From positions 62,001 through 126,000 of the forward strand of contig CANEXF010000002.1 in the NCBI GenBank assembly GCA_947443645.1: a stretch of DNA of 64,000 nucleotides. The letters are read 5' to 3'. Both the position numbers and the translations under genes were made by a program. The first letter of the stretch is position 1; each line of letters begins with the position of its first letter. The notes beneath the pieces are model-generated. The model was given only the letters and a program-made list of their open reading frames with translations, ran no database searches and was not told where the DNA came from. This DNA comes from Comamonadaceae bacterium. GTDB lineage: Bacteria; Pseudomonadota; Gammaproteobacteria; Burkholderiales; Burkholderiaceae_C. Below are positions 10,885 through 22,419 of the stretch, one piece after another.

Positions 10885-11520
10885 ATGGACGCTAAAACAG
10901 GTCTTTTTTATGTCTTCGCCGCGGTGCTGCTGTTTGCAGCCTTCCGGGTGATCACCGCGCGCAATCCTGTGCATGCGGCGCTCTACCTCGTGCTGGCGTT
11001 TTTCCAAGCAGCGGCTGTCTGGATTTTGCTCAAGGCAGAGTTTCTGGCGATCACTCTGGTGCTGGTTTATGTGGGCGCCGTGATGGTGCTGTTCCTGTTT
11101 GTCGTGATGATGCTGGACGTCAATCTCGACGGGGTACGCAAGGATTTCTGGAAACATTTTCCGCTCGCGGGAACGGTTGGCGCCATCATCGCGCTGGAGA
11201 TGTCTTACGTGCTCATGGGTGGGTTCCGCGAGCCACCCAACATGTCTGGCTCCGACCAGATCGGTGCGCAGCTGTCGAACACCAAGGAGCTCGGCAAGAT
11301 CTTGTACTCGCAGTACATCTATCCGCTTGAAATCGCGGCGGTGATTCTGCTGGTGGCCATCATTGCCGCCATCGCCTTGACCTTGCGTGCGCGCAAGGAT
11401 TCCAAATACATCAATCCGGCTGACCAGGTACGCGTCAAGAGTGCTGACCGTGTTCGTCTAGTCAAGATGAAGTCCGTGGTCGCGGCGCCTGCGGCCGCCG
11501 CAGAGGAGAAACAGGCATGA
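10885..11520 (+). CDS. nuoJ: NADH-quinone oxidoreductase subunit J
   Basis: Membrane subunit at the junction of the quinone and antiporter parts of complex I. The 211 residues contain five hydrophobic helices, including the conserved glycine-rich third helix [17 protein letters not shown], whose pi-bulge is thought to rotate during turnover. A charged C-terminal extension of about 55 residues ([15 protein letters not shown] onward) follows the last helix, as in other betaproteobacteria. Stop overlaps nuoK by four bases. Confidence 0.96.
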   Translation: MDAKTGLFYVFAAVLLFAAFRVITARNPVHAALYLVLAFFQAAAVWILLKAEFLAITLVLVYVGAVMVLFLFVVMMLDVNLDGVRKDFWKHFPLAGTVGAIIALEMSYVLMGGFREPPNMSGSDQIGAQLSNTKELGKILYSQYIYPLEIAAVILLVAIIAAIALTLRARKDSKYINPADQVRVKSADRVRLVKMKSVVAAPAAAAEEKQA

Positions 11521-11825
11521 CGCTCACACTCGGACACTTTCTCTCGCTGGGCGCCATGCTGTTCGCGCTGTCGGTGATCGGTATCTTTTTGAACCGCAAG
11601 AACCTGATCGTGCTGCTGATGGCTATCGAGCTGATGCTGCTCGCGGTCAACATGAATTTCGTGGCCTTTTCCTACTATCTGAACGACATGGCTGGCCAGA
11701 TCTTCGTGTTTTTCATTCTGACTGTGGCCGCTGCTGAATCAGCCATTGGTCTGGCCATACTGGTGCTGCTGTTCCGTAACAAGTCCAGCATCAACGTCGA
11801 CGAACTCAACACGCTGCAGGGGTGA
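11517..11825 (+). CDS. nuoK: NADH-quinone oxidoreductase subunit K
   Basis: Smallest antiporter-related membrane subunit, equivalent to MrpC. The 102 residues form three helices with the two conserved buried glutamates at positions 38 (LMAIELML) and 74 ([12 protein letters not shown]), which match Glu36 and Glu72 of E. coli and lie in the proton path. ATGA overlap with nuoJ. The 174 bases before nuoL hold a GC-rich palindromic repeat region. Confidence 0.96.
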   Translation: MTLTLGHFLSLGAMLFALSVIGIFLNRKNLIVLLMAIELMLLAVNMNFVAFSYYLNDMAGQIFVFFILTVAAAESAIGLAILVLLFRNKSSINVDELNTLQG

Positions 11826-11828
11826 TAT

Positions 11829-11990
11829 GAGCCCCTACGCTTGTCGCTTCGCGTACTGCGCTGCCCCCCGAGGGGGTGCATTTTTCCTTGGGGCGGCCCT
11901 GCGGAAAAACACGAGCCTCCATGCGATCCTTTCTGTATATTCCCGGCTCCCCGAAGGGGCGCCAAGCGCCCCCGGGGCGGTCCTAAGAGC
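11829..11990 (+). repeat. Dispersed palindromic repeat region, nuoK-nuoL gap (copy 3)
   Basis: Starts AGCCCCTACGCTTGTC, GCTTCGCGTACTGCGCTG, CCCCCCGAGGGGG, nearly the same as the copy before nuoI. It continues with CCTTGGGGCGGCCCTGCGG and a last palindrome CCCCGAAGGGGCGCC/GGCGCC-like stem at 11949-11980. No ORF of substance is present. It fills the whole space between nuoK and nuoL. Confidence 0.75.
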
Positions 11991-11999
11991 GGCTAAATA

Positions 12000-14036
12000 A
12001 TGAGTCAAACCCTTTCTGTATCTGCCTTGCTGGCGGTTCCACTCGCGCCTTTGGCCGGTGCTGTGCTGGCTGGTGTTTTTGGCACGGCCTTCGGTGGTAA
12101 CTGGATAGGCCGGCGCCTGTCGCACAGCCTGACCATTCTTGGTGTGCTTGTGGCATTCATCATTTCTGTCATGACACTCAAAAGCGTGGCCATAGACGGC
12201 GCACGGCTGAACGAGACGCTCTACACCTGGATGGTCGTGGGTGGCCTGAAGATGGAAATCGGCTTTCTGGTCGATGGCCTGACAGCGATGATGATGTGCG
12301 TGGTGAGCTTTGTCTCGCTGATGGTGCACATCTACACGATTGGCTACATGGAAGAAGAAGACGGCTACAACCGCTTCTTCGGCTACATCTCGCTGTTCAC
12401 CTTTGCCATGCTGATGCTGGTGATGAGCAACAACATGCTACAGCTGTTCTTTGGCTGGGAAGCCGTGGGTCTGGTGTCTTATCTGCTGATCGGCTTTTAC
12501 TTCAACAAGCCGACTGCGATCTTCGCCAACATGAAGGCCTTTTTGGTGAACCGCGTCGGTGACTTTGGTTTCATCCTCGGGATTGGTTTGATTGCCGCTT
12601 ATGCCGGAACGCTCAACTACGGTGAAGCATTTGCCAAGGCTAACGACCTGGCCAAGCTGAGCCTGCCTGGCACCGACTGGATGTTGGTCACCGTGATCTG
12701 CATCTGCCTGTTCATAGGCGCCATGGGCAAGTCCGCCCAGTTCCCGCTGCATGTGTGGTTGCCTGACTCCATGGAAGGCCCGACCCCGATTTCGGCGCTG
12801 ATTCATGCCGCGACCATGGTCACTGCCGGCATCTTCATGGTGGCACGCATGTCACCGTTGTTTGAACTCAGCGACACCGCGCTCAGCTTCATCATGGTCA
12901 TTGGCGCGATCACAGCACTGTTCATGGGCTTTCTGGGCATCATCCAGAACGACATCAAGCGCGTGGTGGCTTATTCCACCTTGTCGCAACTCGGCTATAT
13001 GACCGTGGCGCTTGGCGCTTCGGCCTATTCCGTGGCGGTGTTTCACCTGATGACGCACGCGTTTTTCAAAGCCTTGCTGTTTCTTGCTGCCGGCTCTGTC
13101 ATTCTGGGCGTACACCACAACCAGGACATTCGCTGGATGGGCGGCTTGCGCAAGTACATGCCAATCACCGGGATCACGTCCTTGCTCGGATCCTTGGCCT
13201 TGATCGGCACGCCTTTGTTTGCTGGTTTTTACTCCAAGGACAGCATCATTGAAGCGGTGCACGAAAGCCATCTGGCCGGCGCCGGCTTTGCCTACTTCGC
13301 CGTGTTGGCCGGTGTGTTCGTGACGGCGTTTTACTCCTTTCGCCTCTACTTCCTGGTCTTTCACGGCAAGGAACGTTTTGACCAGAACCCTGATGCGCAC
13401 CACGATGACCACCATGGGGCGCATGATGATCACGCCGATCACGCGGCCCATGGCAAGCCGCACGAGTCTCCATGGGTGGTGACCGTGCCCCTGATCCTGT
13501 TGGCCATCCCTTCGGTGGTGATAGGCTTTCTGACCATAGAGCCCATGCTGTTTGGCGACTTCTTCAAGGACGCGATTGCGGTCAACCTTGAACGCCACCC
13601 GGCGATGGAGGAGCTGAAGCACCTGTTTGAGGGACCAGTGCAGATGGCCTTGCACGGCTTGTTGGCCGCGCCGTTCTGGCTGGCGCTGTCGGGCGTGGCG
13701 CTGTCTTACTACATGTATATGGTGAACCCGGCCTTGCCGACGGCCATCAAACGCCTTGCGCAGCCGATTTACACCTTGCTTGACAACAAGTATTACCTCG
13801 ACTGGTTCAATGAGAACGTGCTTGCGCGTGGCGCCCGCGCGCTGGGAACAGGTCTGTGGAAATTTGGTGACCAGAAGGTGATTGACGGCGCGATCGTCAA
13901 TGGCTCATGGAAGCTGGTGGCCTGGGTGTCGGGCATGGTGCGTCGCCTGCAGTCAGGCTATATCTACCATTACGCCTTTGGCATGATCATTGGTGTGTTT
14001 GTGTTGATGACGTATTTCGTCTGGCTCAATAAATAA
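12000..14036 (+). CDS. nuoL: NADH-quinone oxidoreductase subunit L
   Basis: Distal proton-pumping subunit with an Mrp-antiporter fold and the long lateral helix at its C-terminus. The 678-residue protein has about 16 helices and the conserved VGLVSYLLIGFY and KSAQFPLHVWLPDSMEGPT segments with the key Glu and Lys residues. Between helices, at about residues 464-488, there is a hydrophilic loop very rich in His and Asp (DAHHDDHHGAHDDHADHAAH). Starts immediately after a repeat-rich gap; the nuoM start follows 19 bases after its stop. Confidence 0.97.
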   Translation: MSQTLSVSALLAVPLAPLAGAVLAGVFGTAFGGNWIGRRLSHSLTILGVLVAFIISVMTLKSVAIDGARLNETLYTWMVVGGLKMEIGFLVDGLTAMMMCVVSFVSLMVHIYTIGYMEEEDGYNRFFGYISLFTFAMLMLVMSNNMLQLFFGWEAVGLVSYLLIGFYFNKPTAIFANMKAFLVNRVGDFGFILGIGLIAAYAGTLNYGEAFAKANDLAKLSLPGTDWMLVTVICICLFIGAMGKSAQFPLHVWLPDSMEGPTPISALIHAATMVTAGIFMVARMSPLFELSDTALSFIMVIGAITALFMGFLGIIQNDIKRVVAYSTLSQLGYMTVALGASAYSVAVFHLMTHAFFKALLFLAAGSVILGVHHNQDIRWMGGLRKYMPITGITSLLGSLALIGTPLFAGFYSKDSIIEAVHESHLAGAGFAYFAVLAGVFVTAFYSFRLYFLVFHGKERFDQNPDAHHDDHHGAHDDHADHAAHGKPHESPWVVTVPLILLAIPSVVIGFLTIEPMLFGDFFKDAIAVNLERHPAMEELKHLFEGPVQMALHGLLAAPFWLALSGVALSYYMYMVNPALPTAIKRLAQPIYTLLDNKYYLDWFNENVLARGARALGTGLWKFGDQKVIDGAIVNGSWKLVAWVSGMVRRLQSGYIYHYAFGMIIGVFVLMTYFVWLNK

Positions 14037-14055
14037 GAAACCGGGAAGAACAAGA

Positions 14056-15531
14056 ATGGGTTTGTTGAGTCTTGCTATCTGGACGCCGATTGTTTTCGGC
14101 ATCGTTTTGTTGGCCCTGGGCCGTGACGAGCAGGCGCGCAGCGTCCGCTGGATCGCGCTCATAGGTGCGGTCGCCAGCTTTCTGGTCACGCTGCCTTTGT
14201 ACGCGGGCTTCAAGCTCGATACCTCGGCCATGCAGTTTGTTGAAAGCGGCAGCTGGATACAGCGTTTCAATGTCAACTACCACCTCGGTGTGGACGGAAT
14301 TTCGTTGTGGTTTGTGCTGCTCACAGCCTTCATCAACTTGGTGGTGATCATCGCCAGCTGGGAAGCCATCACGACGCGTGTCAACCAGTACATGGCCGCC
14401 TTTCTGATTCTCAGCGGTTTGATGATAGGGGTGTTCACCGCTCTCGATGGTCTGCTGTTCTACGTGTTTTTCGAAGCCACGCTGATTCCCATGTACCTGA
14501 TCATCGGTATCTGGGGCGGGCCGAACAAGATTTACGCGGCTTTCAAGTTCTTCCTGTACACGCTGCTCGGCTCCTTGTTGATGCTGGTTGCACTGATCTA
14601 CCTGTACAACAAGTCGGGCGGCAGTTTTGACATCCTGACCTGGCACCAGTTGCCACTGGGCGGCACTGCACAGACGCTTCTTTTCTTTGCTTTTTTCTCG
14701 GCCTTTGCCGTGAAGGTGCCGATGTGGCCAGTGCATACCTGGTTGCCTGACGTTCACGTTGAGGCGCCTACCGGCGGCTCTGCAGTGCTGGCAGCCATCA
14801 TGCTCAAGCTCGGCGCTTATGGTTTTCTGCGCTTTTCCATGCCGATCGCTCCCGACGCCACACACGAGTGGGCCTGGCTGATGATCGCGCTGTCGCTGAC
14901 GGCGGTGGTCTACGTGGGCCTGGTGGCCATGGTGCAGCAGGACATGAAAAAGCTGGTGGCCTATTCGTCGGTAGCCCACATGGGTTTTGTGACCCTGGGG
15001 TTTTTCATATTCAACGAACTGGGTGTGTCCGGCGGCGTTGTGCAGATGATTGCCCACGGTTTTGTGTCTGCTGCGATGTTCCTGTCCATCGGCGTGCTTT
15101 ACGACCGGGTGCACTCACGTGAGATCGCCAGCTACGGCGGTGTGGTCAACACCATGCCCAAGTTCGCCGCATTCGCCTTGTTTTTCTCCATGGCCAATTG
15201 CGGGCTGCCGGCCACGGCAGGCTTTGTCGGTGAATGGATGGTGATTCTTGGCGCCGTCAAATTCAACTTCTGGATAGGCTTTGCTTCGGCATCGGCGCTG
15301 GTTTTTGGCGCAGCCTACACGCTGTGGATGTACAAGCGCGTATACCTCGGCCCGGTCACCAATGACAAGGTCAAGGGCCTGAGCGACATCAACAGCCGTG
15401 AATTCCTGATGCTCGGTCTGCTGGCTGTGGCTGTGTTGTTTATGGGAATCTATCCCAAGCCCTTCACCGACGTGATGAACATCTCGGTGGCCGACCTGCT
15501 CAAGCATGTGGCCATCTCGAAACTGAACTAA
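14056..15531 (+). CDS. nuoM: NADH-quinone oxidoreductase subunit M
   Basis: Antiporter-like proton-pumping subunit in the middle of the membrane arm. The 491 residues include the NuoM signatures FYVFFEATLIPMYLIIGIWGG, with the conserved Glu in helix 5, and KVPMWPVHTWLPDVHVEAPT with the conserved Lys. About 14 transmembrane helices. An AGAACAAGA ribosome-site region lies before the ATG, and nuoN follows after 15 bases. Confidence 0.97.
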   Translation: MGLLSLAIWTPIVFGIVLLALGRDEQARSVRWIALIGAVASFLVTLPLYAGFKLDTSAMQFVESGSWIQRFNVNYHLGVDGISLWFVLLTAFINLVVIIASWEAITTRVNQYMAAFLILSGLMIGVFTALDGLLFYVFFEATLIPMYLIIGIWGGPNKIYAAFKFFLYTLLGSLLMLVALIYLYNKSGGSFDILTWHQLPLGGTAQTLLFFAFFSAFAVKVPMWPVHTWLPDVHVEAPTGGSAVLAAIMLKLGAYGFLRFSMPIAPDATHEWAWLMIALSLTAVVYVGLVAMVQQDMKKLVAYSSVAHMGFVTLGFFIFNELGVSGGVVQMIAHGFVSAAMFLSIGVLYDRVHSREIASYGGVVNTMPKFAAFALFFSMANCGLPATAGFVGEWMVILGAVKFNFWIGFASASALVFGAAYTLWMYKRVYLGPVTNDKVKGLSDINSREFLMLGLLAVAVLFMGIYPKPFTDVMNISVADLLKHVAISKLN

Positions 15532-15546
15532 TCCAGAAGAATTCAG

Positions 15547-17049
15547 ATGATTGACAAACTTTCATGGATCGCGGTTTACCCCGAGCTCACCCTATTGATC
15601 ATGGCTTGCGTGATCGCGCTGGTCGATTTGGGCGTCAAGACGCCCCAGCGCACCGGAACCTACGTGCTCAGCCTGCTGACGCTGGCTGCCGTTGCCGCCA
15701 TGGAAGCGGCCTATGCCGTGGGCGGCGACACCTTTTACGGCTTTGGCAACATGGTGGTCAGCGATCCCATGGGCAGCTGGCTCAAGTGCTTTGCCAGCAT
15801 CGCAGTGATGGTTACGCTGGTTTATGGCCGGCCTTACGCGGCTGACCGCGGCATGTTGCGCGGCGGTGAGTTCTTCACGCTCAGCCTGTTTTCATTGCTG
15901 GGCATGTTCGTGATGATTTCCGGCCACAACTTCCTGGTCATCTACATGGGCCTGGAGCTGCTGACGCTGTCGAGCTATGCGCTGGTTGCATTGCGGCGCG
16001 AGAACGCGACGGCCACAGAAGCGGCCATGAAGTACTTTGTGCTGGGCGCGCTGGCCTCGGGCTTCCTGCTTTACGGCTTGTCCATGCTTTATGGCGCAAC
16101 CGGATCGCTGGACCTCAACGAAGTGTTCAACGCGATCGCCAGTCGCCAGGTCAAGCACCAGGTGCTGGTCTTCGGTCTGGTCTTCATCGTGGCAGGCTTG
16201 GCCTTCAAACTGGGCGCCGTGCCTTTTCACATGTGGCTGCCAGACGTCTACCAGGGCGCACCTACGGCTGTCACGCTGCTGATTGGCGCTGCACCTCAGC
16301 TGGCCGCGTTTGCTATCTGTATCCGCTTGCTGGTTGAAGGTCTGTTGCCCTTGGCGATTGACTGGCAGCAGATGCTGGCGTTGATGGCGATAGGCTCCTT
16401 GCTGGTGGGGAATCTGGCCGCTATTGCCCAGTCCAACCTCAAGCGCATGCTGGCGTTTTCAACCATTTCGCAAATGGGCTTTTTGCTGCTGGGCTTGCTG
16501 TCAGGTGTGGTCAACGGCAACCAGCTCAATACCGAGATGGCTTATAGCGCCGCCATGTTCTATGCGCTGACCTATGTGCTCACCACGCTGGGTGCGTTTG
16601 GCATCATCATGCTGCTGGCCAGAAGCGGCCATGAGTCCGAAGAAATCACCGATCTGGCCGGCCTGAACCAGCGCAGCCCGTTGTTTGCAGGCGTGATGGC
16701 GATGTGCATGTTTTCACTGGCCGGCTTGCCGCCGCTGGTGGGCTTTTACGCCAAGCTGTCGGTGTTGCAGGCCTTGATCTCATCGCAGCAGACCAGCTAC
16801 CTGGTTCTGGGTCTTTTTGCCGTGATGATGTCTCTGATAGGCGCTTTTTATTATTTGCGCGTCGTCAAGGTCATGTATTTTGATGCGCCCAGTGACTTCA
16901 ATCTTCAGCCCATCACCGCGCCTGCGGACGCCCGCGCCGTGCTGGCTGTCAACGGTGCACTGATTTTGATTCTTGGTGTGATGCCAGGCGGCGTGATGAC
17001 CTTGTGCACCCAGGCTGTCAGCAGCATCGTCAAGTCTTTGGGCAACTAG
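15547..17049 (+). CDS. nuoN: NADH-quinone oxidoreductase subunit N
   Basis: Third antiporter-like subunit of the complex I membrane arm, next to NuoK. The 500-residue protein has about 14 helices and contains [19 protein letters not shown] with the conserved Glu, and [21 protein letters not shown] with the conserved Lys. Last of the canonical 14 nuo genes; the order A to N is complete with no gene missing or fused, so a full NDH-1 is encoded. Confidence 0.97.
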   Translation: MIDKLSWIAVYPELTLLIMACVIALVDLGVKTPQRTGTYVLSLLTLAAVAAMEAAYAVGGDTFYGFGNMVVSDPMGSWLKCFASIAVMVTLVYGRPYAADRGMLRGGEFFTLSLFSLLGMFVMISGHNFLVIYMGLELLTLSSYALVALRRENATATEAAMKYFVLGALASGFLLYGLSMLYGATGSLDLNEVFNAIASRQVKHQVLVFGLVFIVAGLAFKLGAVPFHMWLPDVYQGAPTAVTLLIGAAPQLAAFAICIRLLVEGLLPLAIDWQQMLALMAIGSLLVGNLAAIAQSNLKRMLAFSTISQMGFLLLGLLSGVVNGNQLNTEMAYSAAMFYALTYVLTTLGAFGIIMLLARSGHESEEITDLAGLNQRSPLFAGVMAMCMFSLAGLPPLVGFYAKLSVLQALISSQQTSYLVLGLFAVMMSLIGAFYYLRVVKVMYFDAPSDFNLQPITAPADARAVLAVNGALILILGVMPGGVMTLCTQAVSSIVKSLGN

Positions 17050-17058
17050 ACCCAAGCC

Positions 17059-17361
17059 ATGAGTCAAACGGTTTCGGTCTGGCTGCTGGTTGTGCTGGCC
17101 CTTTGTGCTGCCAATCTGCCTTTTGTGAGCCAGCGGCTGTTCGCCGTGCTGCCCCTTAAAACGCCTAAAACGTTGGCTGTGCGGCTGGCTGAATTGCTGG
17201 TCTGCTATCTGCTGGCCGGCGGCATAGGCCTGCTACTTGAGCAAAGCCTGGGTCAAATCGCACCACAGGGATGGGAGTTTTACGCCATTACTGTCGCGCT
17301 CTTCATCACCTTCGCCTTTCCCGGCTTTACCTGGCGCTATCTGTTCAAGCACCGCACATGA
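17059..17361 (+). CDS. DUF2818 family small membrane protein
   Basis: A 100-residue protein with three predicted hydrophobic segments (about 4-22, 45-64 and 70-90) separated by short charged loops (KTPKTLAVRL). It resembles the DUF2818 family, which I associate with the position just behind nuoN in betaproteobacteria. It begins nine bases after nuoN and shares an ATGA overlap with the following NUDIX gene, so it is very likely co-transcribed with the nuo operon. The context fits a role in complex I assembly or stability, but that is inference; no function is known to me. Confidence 0.85.
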   Translation: MSQTVSVWLLVVLALCAANLPFVSQRLFAVLPLKTPKTLAVRLAELLVCYLLAGGIGLLLEQSLGQIAPQGWEFYAITVALFITFAFPGFTWRYLFKHRT

Positions 17362-17969
17362 GCGGACCTGGCGAGGCTTTTGAGAACGGCAGCTCCGATT
17401 CGCATTTGACGGAGATCCAGCTGGACTCCACGGAAGTCCTCAAGGGCAGTTTTCTTCATGCCTTTCGCGACACCGTGCGGCTGCCGGATGGCAGTCAGAC
17501 CACCCGTGAATATGTGATTCATCCGGGCGCCGTGATGGTGGTGGCGCAGCTGGCCGACGGCCGGCTCGTGATGGAGCGTCAATACCGCTACCCGCTCAAA
17601 GCCGTGATGATTGAGTTTCCTGCCGGAAAGCTGGATCCGGGCGAGGCCTCACTGGCCTGCGCCCAGCGCGAGCTGCTCGAAGAAACCGGATACGCCGCGC
17701 GCCAGTGGGCCAGGGCTGGCGTGTTGCACCCGGTGATCTCTTATTCGACTGAATTCATAGACATCTGGTTTGCGCGTGACCTGATCGCAGGTGAGCGCAA
17801 GCTCGATGCTGGCGAGTTTCTGGACCTGTTCAGCGCCACACCGGACGAACTGCTGGCCTGGTGCTGTGATGGCCAGATCACCGATGCCAAGACCTTGACC
17901 GGTGTGCTTTGGCTTCAAAACGTGCTGTCGCAGAAGTGGACATTGGACTGGCAGTCTTCAGCAGCCTGA
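17358..17969 (+). CDS. NUDIX hydrolase, ADP-ribose pyrophosphatase-like
   Basis: Cytoplasmic hydrolase that cleaves a nucleoside diphosphate linked to another group; the nearest known role is ADP-ribose to AMP and ribose 5-phosphate. The 203-residue protein has the complete Nudix box GKLDPGEASLACAQRELLEE followed by TGY, with the metal-binding glutamates in REL-LEE. The strand VYRYP-like MERQYRYPLKAVMIEFPAGK is typical of NudF/ADPRase enzymes. The longer frame from 17271 lies inside the DUF2818 gene; the ATG at 17358 overlaps that gene's stop by four bases. Confidence 0.9.
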   Translation: MSGPGEAFENGSSDSHLTEIQLDSTEVLKGSFLHAFRDTVRLPDGSQTTREYVIHPGAVMVVAQLADGRLVMERQYRYPLKAVMIEFPAGKLDPGEASLACAQRELLEETGYAARQWARAGVLHPVISYSTEFIDIWFARDLIAGERKLDAGEFLDLFSATPDELLAWCCDGQITDAKTLTGVLWLQNVLSQKWTLDWQSSAA

Positions 17970-17990
17970 CGCCTTGAAGATAATCTGCCC

Positions 17991-18488
17991 ATGAAAGTTC
18001 TGAACCTGCAGTGCGCCCTTGGGCATTCGTTTGAAGGCTGGTTTGCGTCTGAAGTTGATTTTCAGGCTCAGCTTGTGCGTGGCCTGGTGGAATGTCCGCT
18101 GTGCGCTGACAAGGTCATACAAAAAATGCCCAGTGCGCCACGGCTTAATCTGGGCAGCCATCAAGCGGCCAGCCAGCCAGCTGAGCAGGGCGGCCAGTCA
18201 AACCTGCCAGCAGCGCCAGTGCAGTCCAACGCGCCTGAAGCCGCGCAGGCCGGCGCAAGCCTTGCAGACCAGTCCAACTTTCTCAAAGCCCTGCGTCAGG
18301 TGCTCGCCAACACCGAAGATGTGGGCGGCCGATTCGCCGACGAGGCGCGGCGCATGCACTACGGCGACATCGAAGCGCGCAGCATCCGCGGGCAGACCAG
18401 TGTGCGTGAAGCGGTAGAGCTGATGGAGGAGGGCATTGAGGTCATGCCTTTGCCGATGCCTGCTGCGCTGAAAGAGACATTGCAGTAG
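17991..18488 (+). CDS. DUF1178 family protein
   Basis: A 165-residue protein starting MKVLNLQCALGHSFEGWF with a later CPLC: the paired cysteine motifs (Cys8 and His12 region, then CPLC at about 36-39) look like a zinc-ribbon. The middle (about residues 55-90) is Gln/Ala/Pro-rich and probably a flexible linker, and the C-terminal domain contains RRMHYGDIEARSIRGQ. This matches the DUF1178 family, whose function is unknown. It is the last gene in the run that began with nuoA. Confidence 0.85.
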   Translation: MKVLNLQCALGHSFEGWFASEVDFQAQLVRGLVECPLCADKVIQKMPSAPRLNLGSHQAASQPAEQGGQSNLPAAPVQSNAPEAAQAGASLADQSNFLKALRQVLANTEDVGGRFADEARRMHYGDIEARSIRGQTSVREAVELMEEGIEVMPLPMPAALKETLQ

Positions 18489-18519
18489 ACGGGCCTTGCT
18501 TCATGACCAGGCCGGGTCT

Positions 18520-18735
18520 CGCCCCGGCGGGCGACTCACTTTTCTTTTGCTTCGCCAAAAGCAAAGTAAGCAAAAGAAAAGGCGACCCGCAGTCTGGGTC
18601 CCTTCACTGCGTTACGGGCAACTTGCGCTGCTCGGAGCGGACGGAAATTTTAGAAACTTGTCTGCTGCGCAGTCTGCGGACATCTAAAATTTTTGATCCG
18701 TCCCCTCCTGCGCTGCTCAGCCCAGCCAGGACGGG
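18520..18735 (+). repeat. Structured extragenic repeat element (two large hairpins)
   Basis: This is the main content of the 369-base stretch between the DUF1178 gene and hicB. Hairpin 1: CTTTTCTTTTGCTT (18539-18552) pairs perfectly with AAGCAAAAGAAAAG (18568-18581) over a 15-base loop. Hairpin 2: AAATTTTAGA (18645-18654) pairs with TCTAAAATTT (18683-18692), extended outward by GGACGG/CCGTCC and inward by TGTC/GACA. The phrase GCGCTGCTC occurs on both sides of hairpin 2. I recognise similar sequence from intergenic spaces of other Comamonadaceae, which suggests a family of extragenic repeats; that is from memory. No protein of substance is encoded. Confidence 0.7.
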
Positions 18736-18741
18736 TTTGGG

Positions 18742-18851
18742 ATGATGAATCCGGATTCGTATACGGGGCTCTCTACCTGTCATCCCGGCTAAGTGACGAT
18801 TTGGCAGCGGGCACACTGAACAGCATTCGCAAATCGGCTGGTCTTATGTGA
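18742..18851 (+). pseudogene. Decayed hicA toxin remnant (C-terminal half only)
   Basis: Six bases before the hicB-like gene, two adjacent reading frames together resemble the C-terminal half of a HicA mRNA interferase. Frame one reads NPDSYTGLSTCHPG up to about 18789. After a one-base frame change and a TAA, frame three reads SDDLAAGTLNSIRKSAGLM and stops at 18851. HicA proteins typically end with TGLVTVPHPxKxDLxxGTLxSIxxQAGL, so the match is in the right order and place. The N-terminal half with the catalytic His is absent; the repeat element ends where it should begin. The toxin is therefore broken. Confidence 0.6.
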
Positions 18852-18857
18852 GCTTGC

Positions 18858-19067
18858 ATGCGCTACGCAGTCGTTATTGAAAAGGCAAAAGGCAATTATT
18901 CGGCGTATGTCCCTGACTTGCCGGGGTGCGTTGCCACGGGCGCAACGGTCGCTGAAGTCGAAACCGAAATTCGCGACGTCATTATTTTCCATCTCGATGG
19001 TTTGCGTGAAGACGGCCTGGCTATGCCCCAAGGCGCGAGTCACGTTAAGTATGTTGAAGTGGCCTGA
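18858..19067 (+). CDS. hicB: HicB-like antitoxin (orphan)
   Basis: A 69-residue protein with the HicB partial RNase-H-like fold: MRYAVVIEK, YSAYVPDLPGCVATGATVAEVE and IRDVIIFHLDGLREDGLAMP. Such proteins bind and neutralise HicA. It lacks the extra C-terminal DNA-binding domain found in many HicB proteins, so it may not act as a repressor alone. The expected hicA partner directly upstream is only a broken remnant, so this is probably an antitoxin without its toxin. It faces gdhA tail to tail with 34 bases between. Confidence 0.85.
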   Translation: MRYAVVIEKAKGNYSAYVPDLPGCVATGATVAEVETEIRDVIIFHLDGLREDGLAMPQGASHVKYVEVA

Positions 19068-19101
19068 TAACCGTTTGTACGTCGCCGACACGATGCAGCA
19101 A

Positions 19102-20424
<1,323 letters not shown>

Positions 20425-20548
20425 GCGATAACTCCTGTTTGGGAATACCCCGAGCTTAGGAGCCTGTCCGCCAAATGTCCAAGGTGCGCTTTGCCCAGCG
20501 TCATGCAAGAAATGCATGACCGTGATCTAGTGTCTTTTCAAGCCGCGC

Positions 20549-22342
<1,794 letters not shown>

Positions 22343-22384
22343 TAACCGAGTTTAGCGATAAAACCTGCCATCACAAAGACCGCC

Positions 22385-22413
22385 TTGACAATAGTTGCCT
22401 AAGCAATTAATAT
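22385..22413 (+). promoter_or_regulatory. Near-consensus sigma-70 promoter with embedded MarR-type operator
   Basis: TTGACA at 22385-22390, a 17-base spacer, then TAATAT at 22408-22413. The spacer contains the inverted repeat TTGCCTAAGCAA (22395-22406), well placed for a MarR dimer to block RNA polymerase. The marR ATG is at 22420, seven bases after the -10 box, so transcription should start at or next to the start codon and give a leaderless mRNA. Confidence 0.75.
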
Positions 22414-22419
22414 TCGTCC

